Positions 1 through 6,070 of a stretch of DNA of 14,485 nucleotides are shown piece after piece. This stretch comes from JAAXGI01 sp963579625 (GTDB taxonomy: Bacteria; Gemmatimonadota; Gemmatimonadetes; Longimicrobiales; Gaopeijiaceae): contig CAUZHN010000060.1 of assembly GCA_963579625.1 (NCBI GenBank), forward strand, positions 1 through 14,485. Reading direction: 5' to 3'. The translations under genes were made by a program, and so were the position numbers. The notes below the pieces were generated by a model. The model had not been told where the DNA came from. It saw nothing but the letters and a program-made list of their open reading frames with translations, and ran no database searches. Each line of letters opens with the position of its first letter. Position 1 is the first letter of the stretch.

Positions 1-49
1 TGGCTAGAGTCGCCCAGATGGGCGAACGGCACTTTCGGGATCCCATCAT
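1..49 (-). CDS. 5' start of an unknown gene in the left-edge cassette slot (partial)
   Basis: Two adjacent ATG codons (49 and 46) open a frame that runs off the left edge, beginning MMGSRKCRSP. Only about 16 residues are visible, so no family can be assigned. The basic start followed by IWATLA could be the beginning of a signal peptide, but that is a guess. The main support is position: the ATG lies 32 nt after the end of a conserved spacer copy, the same distance at which the neighbouring Sel1 genes and the helicase fragment start, and the leader between them (a GAGTGGGGCAGGGCAGAAT-type stretch) is shared. The sequence after the ATG is unlike the Sel1 MKRTLL start, so the slot probably holds a different gene. 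Confidence 0.3.
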   Translation of the reverse strand, partial: MMGSRKCRSPIWATLA

Positions 50-81
50 GCCCCATTCTGCCCTGCCCCACTCAGACCCGC

Positions 82-157
82 AACTCAGGACGAGCAAAAC
101 TCAGTTTGTATAGCTAGATGTGGCTGGATGCCACGGAGGGGGAGCTGGGGGCTAGTT
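82..157 (-). repeat. Conserved intergenic spacer element, copy A
   Basis: This is a 76-bp element read in gene direction. It begins with AAC, which is the last sense codon of the upstream Sel1 gene and is followed by its TAG stop and CCCC. It contains the perfect hairpin GTGGC-N5-GCCAC (+ strand 120-134) and an AGCTATACAA stretch, and ends TGCTCGTCCTGAGTT. Similarity to other copies continues about 25 nt past GTT into the leader of the next gene. The two ends can partly pair (AACTAG against CTGAGTT with one extra G). It separates the Sel1 gene at 152-643 from an unrelated gene start at position 49. It is comparable in size and placement to an integron attC site, but the flanking core boxes do not fit the RYYYAAC/GTTRRRY consensus. 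Confidence 0.75.
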
Positions 158-643
158 GCCGCCGGGAGGATGCGCCTCTATCCATTCGGTGGACATCCGT
201 TGGGCCTCGGCTATTTGTTCGCGAGTCATCCGCCCTTCGACGGTGCCTTTGTTGCCCCGCGCAACCTCATTTCCTTGGGCCGCCGCAAGATTGAACCACA
301 TATAGGCAAGCACATGGTTCTCCGGCACACGGTTCTCAGGCACTCCTTCGCCATTGGCATACATAAGCCCGAGGTTGTACTGGGCCTCCGCGTACCCCTG
401 CTCGGCGGCTAACCGATACCAGCGAACGGCCTCAGCATCGTCCTCCGGCACGCCGTATCCATTGCCGTACATAACCCCGAGGTTGTACTGGGCTAACGCA
501 TCCCCTTGCTCGGCGCAGGTACGCCAATCCTCGAATGGCGACGCACCTGACAAGTCCGCGCAGGAAGCCGCTGAAGTAGACTGCGCATCAACCGCGACGG
601 GGATGACTCCCATAGCGAGCACGAACAGCAGGGTTCTCTTCAT
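152..643 (-). CDS. Exported Sel1-repeat (TPR-like) protein, two repeats
   Basis: This is a 163-residue protein. Residues 1-21 form a signal peptide (MKRTLLFVLA then a hydrophobic run ending VDAQ), so it is predicted to be exported, probably to the periplasm. Two Sel1-like repeats follow at about 49-84 and 85-125, with the usual A-x-x-x-LG-x-MY-x-x-G-x-GVP-x-x-x-x-EAV-x-WY-x-x-AAEQG pattern. The last repeat has the variant end AYMWFNLAAAQGN, and the C-terminus carries the MTREQIAEAQRMS helix seen in many Sel1 proteins. Sel1 repeats are alpha-solenoid protein-binding scaffolds; no partner can be named. The second repeat holds an internal five-residue duplication (VPENRVPENH) from a 15-bp tandem repeat at + strand 316-345. 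The start is fixed by the signal peptide shared with its paralogues. No strong Shine-Dalgarno sequence precedes it. Confidence 0.9.
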   Translation of the reverse strand: MKRTLLFVLAMGVIPVAVDAQSTSAASCADLSGASPFEDWRTCAEQGDALAQYNLGVMYGNGYGVPEDDAEAVRWYRLAAEQGYAEAQYNLGLMYANGEGVPENRVPENHVLAYMWFNLAAAQGNEVARGNKGTVEGRMTREQIAEAQRMSTEWIEAHPPGGN

Positions 644-677
644 GGTCTAATTCTGCTTGGGTATTCTGCAGGCCCGC

Positions 678-752
678 AAATCAGGACGAGCAAAACAGTA
701 CTGGATAGCTCGGTTGGGCTGAATGCCACGGAGAAACACTGAGGGGCTAGTT
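678..752 (-). repeat. Conserved intergenic spacer element, copy B
   Basis: This is a 75-bp copy between the Sel1 gene at 747-1187 and the Sel1 gene at 152-643. It starts at the AAC-TAG end of the upstream gene and ends TCCTGATTTGCGGG, where the usual GTT is changed to ATT. The hairpin is weaker than in copy A (GGCAT-TCA-GCCC-like). The spacing from its end to the next ATG (34 nt) is conserved, although the leader sequence after it is more diverged than in copies A, D and E. Confidence 0.7.
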
Positions 753-1187
753 GCCGCCGGGAGAATGCGCCTCTACCCACTCGGTGGACATCCGTTGGGC
801 TTCGTCAATTTGTTCGCGAGTCATCCGCCCCATGATTACCTCTCTGATGGGTCCCGCAGATTCATTTCCTTGGGCTGCCGCAAGATTCATCCACATATAG
901 GCAAGCACGTTGTCTTCCGGCACACCGTTAGCACTGAAGTACATAATCCCGAGGTTGGTCTGGGCATCCACAAGCCCTTGCTCAGCAGCTAACCGATACC
1001 AGCGTACCGCCTCCATAGCGTCTCTCGGCACACCTAGGCCATGCTCGAACATCACCCCGAGGTTGTTCTGGGCAGTCGGATCCCCTCGCTCGGCAAGAGC
1101 TTGCCAATAATCTACATCCAGATTTTGCGCATCGACCGCAACGGGGATGACTGCTAGAGCGAGTGCGAGAAGCAGGGTTCTCTTCAT
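747..1187 (-). CDS. Exported Sel1-repeat protein, two repeats
   Basis: This is a 146-residue protein. The frame is open further upstream to 1397, but the start is placed at 1187. There the MKRTLLLALA signal peptide shared with the paralogues begins, and a strong Shine-Dalgarno (GGTGGAGGA) lies about 8 nt upstream. The mature part has a short linker, Sel1 repeats at about 37-72 and 73-108, and the conserved C-terminal helix (GRMTREQIDEAQRMS) ending SPGGN. It is a close paralogue of the gene at 152-643 and sits directly upstream of it, separated by one spacer element, so the two could be co-transcribed. It is the first gene of its run and has a different, SD-containing leader from its downstream partner. 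The role is presumably protein-protein interaction in the periplasm; no substrate can be inferred. Confidence 0.9.
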   Translation of the reverse strand: MKRTLLLALALAVIPVAVDAQNLDVDYWQALAERGDPTAQNNLGVMFEHGLGVPRDAMEAVRWYRLAAEQGLVDAQTNLGIMYFSANGVPEDNVLAYMWMNLAAAQGNESAGPIREVIMGRMTREQIDEAQRMSTEWVEAHSPGGN

Positions 1188-1191
1188 GGGA

Positions 1192-1200
1192 CCGTCCTCC
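1192..1200 (-). promoter_or_regulatory. Strong ribosome binding site deciding the start at 1187
   Basis: Read on the minus strand, GGTGGAGGA ends a few bases before the ATG at 1187. The same motif and surrounding bases (CTTCTGGTGGAGGA-GGTCC) precede the 400-aa Sel1 gene at 5777. This supports the internal start over the longer open frame. The Sel1 genes at 643 and 13996 lack it. Confidence 0.7.
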
Positions 1201-1228
1201 ACCAGAAGTATCCGCACAACGTACCAGC

Positions 1229-1303
1229 CTAATCGGACGAGCAAAATAGTGTTGTATCGCTGGGCGTGGCTGGATGCCTTGGGGGGAGACTGGGGGTAGG
1301 GGG
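1229..1303 (-). repeat. Degenerate spacer element, copy C, upstream of the first Sel1 gene of the run
   Basis: The central part matches copies A and E: GTGGCTGGATGCC on the + strand near 1266, TTGTATCGCT, and GCTCGTCC in gene direction. Both ends have diverged. The AAC-TAG end is lost because no cassette gene ends here, and the GAGTTGCGGG end is replaced by a different leader that carries the Shine-Dalgarno. The region 1304-1443, between this element and the stop of the DUF5916 gene, shows nothing I can recognise. Confidence 0.5.
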
Positions 1304-1443
1304 AAGCCAGTTTTCTACACAGCCTCAAGATCCGTATGGAATCCTTCTGTCTTCTGCCCGGCACTCGGTACAGTAGCGCAGACCAAGAGCCCTGCACGAA
1401 TGGCGATCCGTATCGGGTTCTTTCTCGCTGGGGCGCGTAGTCA

Positions 1444-4266
1444 TCAGGGGTTCAGCCAATAGCTGACCTTCAATTGAAAGATGTTATCGGGACGGATATC
1501 AAGAAGAGCATCCGTGTCTCGGCCCAGTCCAAACGTGCCAATCTGATCGATTTCCTCGTCGTGGTTCCATGCGTTGATATGTCGCATGCGGCGCTGCTGC
1601 CAGACCAGATAAAGGGTAGAGCCCGCACGCCACTCCCACCGGAGTACCGCATTACCTAGGAGACTACGGTGGTTGAAGTCGTGGTTGGATATTCCAAATT
1701 GTCCGGCTGGGCCATCTCCGTCCGGATCCACCAGAAACTGTCTATCTCCCCGGTCAGTTAGCACGCCAATGTCTTGTCCATAGTAGAGGAAATCGAAGGT
1801 CCGGGGCGTTTGGAATTCCTTCAGATCTCCATAGTCCCCACTAGAGAGAAAGGGCTGAGCATAGAGTTCGAAGGAAAGGGTGGGTGAAAGCGTGAGGTTC
1901 AGCCGGGTCTCGAGCGAGAAGATTGTCTGCTCGAGTGCGGCGAAGATGTAGCGCTTCCCGAAAGTGTTTTGGGCAAGGGGATCGTTGACTGCCGTCACGT
2001 ACTGTGCAGACGAGTGAGTTCGGGAATACCGAGGGCTGATCTGGACCTCCCAGTTCTCTCGGAGGCGATATGTCAGATTTACGTTGGCCGTGTTCTCCCA
2101 GGTTCCGGCCTCGTCTTTCAGCCATCTGTAGCCAGCCCTTACTGAGTATGACCGCCGTATATCTGAGTTGATGTCAAAACTCCCGGAGAAGCTCTGTGGC
2201 GCCTCTGCCATGGGACCGCCTCGGTTTAGACGATCGTCATCGATCGAGGGGTGCCAGCGGATTCGGGCTGATCCTCCCCAGTAGTTCAGCAGCTGCCAAT
2301 CGCCCACAATAACAAATTGACCGTGGACCAAATCTCCTCCGTAGTTCCACATCATGTCGGGTCCGGTCCGGATGGTCCAAGTCCGGAATACGTTACCGGG
2401 CACGGTCTCTAGAAAGGTGAAGTTAGTGTCTACGATTAAACGGTCCGTACGGGTTTGAAAACCTATATCGTTGATCTCGTAACCCGGGCTCTCTGCAGCG
2501 AGGTCGACCTTCATTTGAAATGCTCCAGCGATTCTTGCTAGCTTGAGCATGGCAAAATAGCCCGCCATAGATTTCATCTGCGGGTCGACTTGCAGATGAT
2601 CCGCGTCGGGTCGTTGGAAGTAGCGGGCCGAAGACCGCTGGGTCAGGAGGAGAGCATCGGTTGAGCCCTGGACCAAACTCGATGTGAACGCTGAATTCAG
2701 GCTCCAGGTCCGGTCCGCCCACTCGTAACCAAAGTCCACCCCGGCCTGGTAGGCGTTGGAGTGGAGATGGTCTTGGAGTGTCGGATCCCGGAGTCTTCGG
2801 TTTACCGCACTGGCCATCATTCCAAGACGACTGCGACCAGCTAGAGCGTCTCTCCGCAACCGACCGATTAGGTAATTCGTGCCTGGCTCCGTGACGACCT
2901 TCGAGTGGACTGCTGCCTCATCGACCCAAGATACTGTCTCCCGCTGAGTTATCGCCTCGAGAAGCCCAACCGACCATCCGTTCTGCGTCCGACCGGTGAG
3001 CTTTGCTGCTCCAAGGATGGTCGTTGTTCCGATTTCATCAGCGTAGACTGAAGCTGATGGGAGGCTTCCTTGAGGGGGCCTCCCTATCCGTCTGGAGTAA
3101 AGGAACTCCGGTGGGGCTCCGGTAGAGCCCCTTCTCTCCTGGTCTGAGAACAGGAAGATTTCCCTTCCTTCTACGAAGAACGGACGCTTCTCCTCATACC
3201 GGGTCTCGAAGGCAGTCAGGTTGATCACGGCCGGGTCGACCTCGACTTGTCCGAAATCCGGATTCAAGGTGCCATCTAGCGTCAGGTTTGAGCTTGCTCG
3301 GTACTTCAGGTCAAGCCCCATATTGGGGAAATATTCCGATCCACTCCGAAAGGGATTCCCGAAAACAGCATCCGTTTTTTCTTCGAGCTGGAGGTACTCG
3401 GCTCGGACTGCTGCATAGGGTAGGACTTCGAGCCTTCGGCCAGGCTCCACATCACGGATTCCATCCAGGTGTCCGTACCGGGCTGCCCCACCCCGCTCGA
3501 GCTTCGGGACGAACGCGAAGAAGACCTGTTCCTCCCTCCGCCGAATGATCCGCTCAAGCTGGATCCCCCACTCTTGCACTTCCTGCCGGCTGAATCGGAA
3601 CTGGCTGAAGGGAATCCGCATTTCCAGGCTCCACCCGCTATCACTCTGGTTAGTAGCCACCTCCCAAACTGGGTCCCACGAAGTGTCTCGAGATCCAGAA
3701 GGCCCTCCACCAGCCCTAACGCCAGGGCGTGAAGACAGCCCTATTCCTGCTCGACCGCCAGAAAAGTCGGATACGATTTCATCAAGCTTCTGGCCCGATG
3801 GGTTCGTGGCAAACCGATAGGCTGTTTGGTGGTCATGATAGCTGTCGATGTAGACCGAGAAGAGATCCGAATCCGGAATTCGGACATCCCGTCGGGCCAA
3901 GCGCGTCCGAATTTCGCCCGAGTCGTAGAGCATCGCCCCTACGTAAAGGGCCTCGTCGTCGTAAACGATTCGTACTTCCGTTAACTGGGTGGCCGGCTCT
4001 CCTTCCTCTGGATCGATTTGGGTAAAACGGGTGATAGGCGGGGCATCAACCCAACTGATTTCGTTCAGTTGCCCGTCGATCTGGATCGATCCAGGGATCC
4101 TGACTGCTATCGCCCGTGGGGCATCAACATGCAGCCCGGTGGGACCTGCACCAGACGCATGGGGGGGGCTTTGTCCCAGGCTTGATGATGGCGTGATGAC
4201 AGCGCAGAGGGGGACAAGGGCGCACAGGAGTCGCCCAATGTATTGATCAGTAGATGGGATCATCAT
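1444..4266 (-). CDS. CBM9-like/DUF5916 outer-membrane protein, 940 aa
   Basis: A predicted signal peptide occupies about residues 1-32, ending SSSLGQ. A CBM9-like beta-sandwich follows at about 60-235, with DGQLNEISW near 64, the YDDEALYVGAMLYD strand, and the SWDPVWEVA and GWSLEMRIPFS blocks. The rest (about 260-940) is the DUF5916 region, with NPDFGQVEVD, YEEKRPFFVEG (about 357-367) and SRRIG (about 391-395), then alternating strands ending in the aromatic strand LKVSYWLNP. The family is generally predicted to be an outer-membrane beta-barrel with a sugar-binding-like N-domain; its biochemical role is unknown to me. It is longer than its two paralogues here (752 and 746 aa). The ATG overlaps the stop of the helicase-like fragment (ATGA), and no clear Shine-Dalgarno is visible, so the start is less certain than the frame. 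Confidence 0.85.
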   Translation of the reverse strand: MMIPSTDQYIGRLLCALVPLCAVITPSSSLGQSPPHASGAGPTGLHVDAPRAIAVRIPGSIQIDGQLNEISWVDAPPITRFTQIDPEEGEPATQLTEVRIVYDDEALYVGAMLYDSGEIRTRLARRDVRIPDSDLFSVYIDSYHDHQTAYRFATNPSGQKLDEIVSDFSGGRAGIGLSSRPGVRAGGGPSGSRDTSWDPVWEVATNQSDSGWSLEMRIPFSQFRFSRQEVQEWGIQLERIIRRREEQVFFAFVPKLERGGAARYGHLDGIRDVEPGRRLEVLPYAAVRAEYLQLEEKTDAVFGNPFRSGSEYFPNMGLDLKYRASSNLTLDGTLNPDFGQVEVDPAVINLTAFETRYEEKRPFFVEGREIFLFSDQERRGSTGAPPEFLYSRRIGRPPQGSLPSASVYADEIGTTTILGAAKLTGRTQNGWSVGLLEAITQRETVSWVDEAAVHSKVVTEPGTNYLIGRLRRDALAGRSRLGMMASAVNRRLRDPTLQDHLHSNAYQAGVDFGYEWADRTWSLNSAFTSSLVQGSTDALLLTQRSSARYFQRPDADHLQVDPQMKSMAGYFAMLKLARIAGAFQMKVDLAAESPGYEINDIGFQTRTDRLIVDTNFTFLETVPGNVFRTWTIRTGPDMMWNYGGDLVHGQFVIVGDWQLLNYWGGSARIRWHPSIDDDRLNRGGPMAEAPQSFSGSFDINSDIRRSYSVRAGYRWLKDEAGTWENTANVNLTYRLRENWEVQISPRYSRTHSSAQYVTAVNDPLAQNTFGKRYIFAALEQTIFSLETRLNLTLSPTLSFELYAQPFLSSGDYGDLKEFQTPRTFDFLYYGQDIGVLTDRGDRQFLVDPDGDGPAGQFGISNHDFNHRSLLGNAVLRWEWRAGSTLYLVWQQRRMRHINAWNHDEEIDQIGTFGLGRDTDALLDIRPDNIFQLKVSYWLNP

Positions 4267-4469
4267 CGTGACGGTGCAGCTCTGAGATTAATGCCACGGT
4301 CGGCACCCCCATAATCGGGATAGTCATCCCAAAGCCAGATCTTTCTGAACTGTGACCGGAATTCTGGAGCGGCCTCTAGAATCCTTTTCGCCACGGGATC
4401 AAAGAGCTTGCCCGCCTGCTGAGGGCTCTCGGTAGCTATGCGGTCGACTTCGGAGAGGATTTTCTTCAT
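4263..4469 (-). pseudogene. Truncated N-terminus of a COG4889-type helicase/restriction protein
   Basis: This is a 68-residue frame. The segment from about residue 30 to 62 (APEFRSQFRKIWLWDDYPD, then GGADRGINL) strongly resembles the N-terminal nuclease-like region of large COG4889/type ISP-like helicase proteins, typically x-W-L-W-x-[DE]-[WYF]-P-D-x-x-G-x-D-x-GIDLVA. Those proteins are many hundreds of residues long; here the match stops right after GINL and six unrelated residues (RAAPSR) precede the stop. It is therefore a fragment, or a short gene derived from one, lacking the rest of the nuclease and all helicase motifs. It starts 33 nt after spacer copy D with the cassette-type leader, so it sits in a cassette slot. 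Its stop overlaps the ATG of the DUF5916 gene, which could couple their translation. The assignment is from memory of the family pattern. Confidence 0.55.
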
Positions 4470-4502
4470 GCCTCAATCCTGCCCTACCCCACTCAGACCC
4501 GC

Positions 4503-4580
4503 AACTCAGGACGAGCAAGACTCTGTTGGGTGCGCTGGGAGTGCCGCGCCGGCAGAGGCGGCGGTACTGGGGGGCTAGTT
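4503..4580 (-). repeat. Conserved intergenic spacer element, copy D
   Basis: This is a 78-bp copy between the 400-aa Sel1 gene and the helicase-like fragment. Both outer parts are well kept: AACTAGCCCC at the Sel1 stop, and GCTCGTCCTGAGTTGCGGG followed by a GAGTGGGG-type leader. The middle has changed to a GC-rich palindrome (GCCGGCGCGGC-like, + strand about 4542-4553) instead of the GTGGC hairpin. This preserves a hairpin while altering its sequence, which hints that structure is selected rather than primary sequence. Confidence 0.7.
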
Positions 4581-5777
4581 CAGGCCTTCTGGGCTGGGGG
4601 GATGCGCCTCTATCCACTCGCGGGACAGCCGTTGGCCCTCGACTATTTGTTCGCGAGTCATTACCTGCTCGATTTTCTCATTGTTGCTCTGCGCGGTTTC
4701 ATTTCCTTGGGCTGCCGCCAGATTGAACCACATATGGGAGAAGACCAGGTTTCTCAGGACACCGTCTCCACTGGCGTACACAAATCCAAGGTTGGTCTGG
4801 GCTAGAGCATCCCCCTGCTCAGCCGCTAACCGATACCAGTGTACGGCCTCAGCATCGTCCTCGGGGACGCCTTCACCCCGGCTATACATCACTCCAAGGT
4901 CGAACTGTGCGAATACATACCCTTGCCCGGCGGAAAGCCCATACCATCGGACGGCTTCCGCATCGTCCTCGGGGACTCCGTTACCCTGGTCGTACATCAC
5001 TCCAAGGTTGTATTGGGCGGCAGGAAACCCCTGTTCGGCGGAAAACCGATACCATCGGACGGCCTCCCCATAGTCTTCGGGGACTCCATTACCCTGGTCG
5101 TACATCACTCCAAGGTTGTACTGGGCCAAAGCAAATCCCTGCTCGGCGGAAAGCCGATACCAATCCACGGCCTCCCCATAGTCTTCGGGGACTCCGTTAC
5201 CATTGTCGTACATCACTCCAAGGTTGTACTGGGCTGGAGCAAACCCTTGCTCGACGGAAAGCCGATACCATCGGACGGCCTCCGCATCGTCCTCCGGGAC
5301 ACCGTTACCATTGTCGTACATCACTCCAAGGTTGGACTGGGCTGAAGCATGTCCTTGCTCGGCGGAAAGCTGATACCAGCGGACGGCTTCCACATCGTCC
5401 TCGGGGACTCCGTCACCACCCTCGGCGTACATCATTCCAAGGGCGTGCTGGGCTGAAGCATGTCCGTGCTCAGCGGCCATTCGATACCATCGGACGGCTT
5501 CTGCATCGTCCTCCGGGACTCCGTTACCATTGTCGTAGATCACTCCAAGGGTGTACTGATCTGGAGCCCATCCGGACTCAGCGCAACGAATCAGGCCCTC
5601 TAGCACTGACATGTTAATGACGTCCGAGGAGCACGGGTCCACTTCAAAAGGTGCCCATTGTGCCAAACCGTGGGCTGGCATGAGGAAGAGCGTTCCAACT
5701 GCTACCCCTAGCAATAAGCCAAACGCGCCATCGCGACTCGGCATCAGAACGAGAGCACGGAGCAGGGCTTTCTTCAT
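4575..5777 (-). CDS. Exported Sel1-repeat protein with eight repeats, 400 aa
   Basis: The start is placed at 5777, where MKKALLRALV begins behind a GGTGGAGGA ribosome site; the frame extends five codons further but lacks support there. Residues 1-40 form an unusually long N-terminal export region: a first part like the paralogues' MKRTLL start, then MPSRDG, then a second hydrophobic stretch ending HGLAQ. Eight Sel1 repeats of 36 residues (one of 37) span about 71-359. The first seven read LGVMYDNGNGVPEDDAEAVRWY with small changes, and the eighth has the HMWFNLAAAQGN capping form. The C-terminal helix (VMTREQIVEGQRLS) ends at SPEGLN. The interior repeats are nearly identical at DNA level, unlike those of the shorter paralogues, suggesting recent tandem expansion. 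It is probably a periplasmic protein-binding scaffold. Confidence 0.92.
   Translation of the reverse strand: MKKALLRALVLMPSRDGAFGLLLGVAVGTLFLMPAHGLAQWAPFEVDPCSSDVINMSVLEGLIRCAESGWAPDQYTLGVIYDNGNGVPEDDAEAVRWYRMAAEHGHASAQHALGMMYAEGGDGVPEDDVEAVRWYQLSAEQGHASAQSNLGVMYDNGNGVPEDDAEAVRWYRLSVEQGFAPAQYNLGVMYDNGNGVPEDYGEAVDWYRLSAEQGFALAQYNLGVMYDQGNGVPEDYGEAVRWYRFSAEQGFPAAQYNLGVMYDQGNGVPEDDAEAVRWYGLSAGQGYVFAQFDLGVMYSRGEGVPEDDAEAVHWYRLAAEQGDALAQTNLGFVYASGDGVLRNLVFSHMWFNLAAAQGNETAQSNNEKIEQVMTREQIVEGQRLSREWIEAHPPSPEGLN
4809..5567 (-). repeat. 108-bp tandem repeat array inside the Sel1 gene
   Basis: Seven consecutive units of 108 bp (one of 111) encode repeats 1-7 of the 400-aa Sel1 protein. Units three to six share long identical stretches, for example the recurrent CATCACTCCAAGGTTG and CGGGGACTCCGTTACC blocks on the + strand. 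Because the unit is a multiple of three, gain or loss of units by slippage or unequal recombination would keep the frame and only change solenoid length. Confidence 0.85.
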
Positions 5778-5817
5778 CGGACCATCCTCCACCAGAAGTG
5801 CTCTCTCAACGTACTAA

Positions 5818-5870
5818 CCTGATCAGACGAGTGAAACTCTGCTTAGTGATTCGGCGTCAGCGACGGTGGA
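5818..5870 (-). repeat. Degenerate spacer element, copy F, upstream of the 400-aa Sel1 gene
   Basis: The + strand stretch ACGTACTAACCTGATCAGACG and the bases after it align with the upstream flank of the Sel1 gene at 1187 (ACGTACCAGCCTAATCGGACG) and fade out after about 5855. The hairpin is not recognisable. Like copy C it lies upstream of the first Sel1 gene of a run and includes the Shine-Dalgarno type of leader. The remaining sequence to 6070 shows no convincing gene. Confidence 0.4.
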
Positions 5871-6070
5871 ATAGAGGGGGTGTACCCCACCGGGGTCTTG
5901 CCAAACCAGATTCAATAGATCGCGCTGACGGCAGTGTGCGTCGGCTGACACGAGTACGGCCCCGTCCTTGGCGATGACGGGAAGCAAACTGGAAAAGCCA
6001 CAGACACAGTGTTCTAAGCTGATAGACTACGTAGGATCCCACCTACTGGTAGAGATCTTGAGCGATCTCC

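Noticed and set aside
100..150. Rho-independent terminator at the GTGGC hairpin after the Sel1 gene
   Set aside because: The stem is five base pairs and is followed in gene direction by ATCTAGCTATAC rather than a U-tract; a weak terminator role cannot be excluded.
747..1397. A 216-aa version of the Sel1 protein starting at 1397
   Set aside because: The extra 70 residues run through the degenerate spacer and leader; the signal peptide and strong Shine-Dalgarno place the start at 1187.
4839..5617. Long plus-strand open frames opposite the 400-aa Sel1 gene
   Set aside because: They are repetitive shadows of the 108-bp tandem repeats, with unnatural compositions and no ribosome site; the minus-strand Sel1 frame explains them fully.
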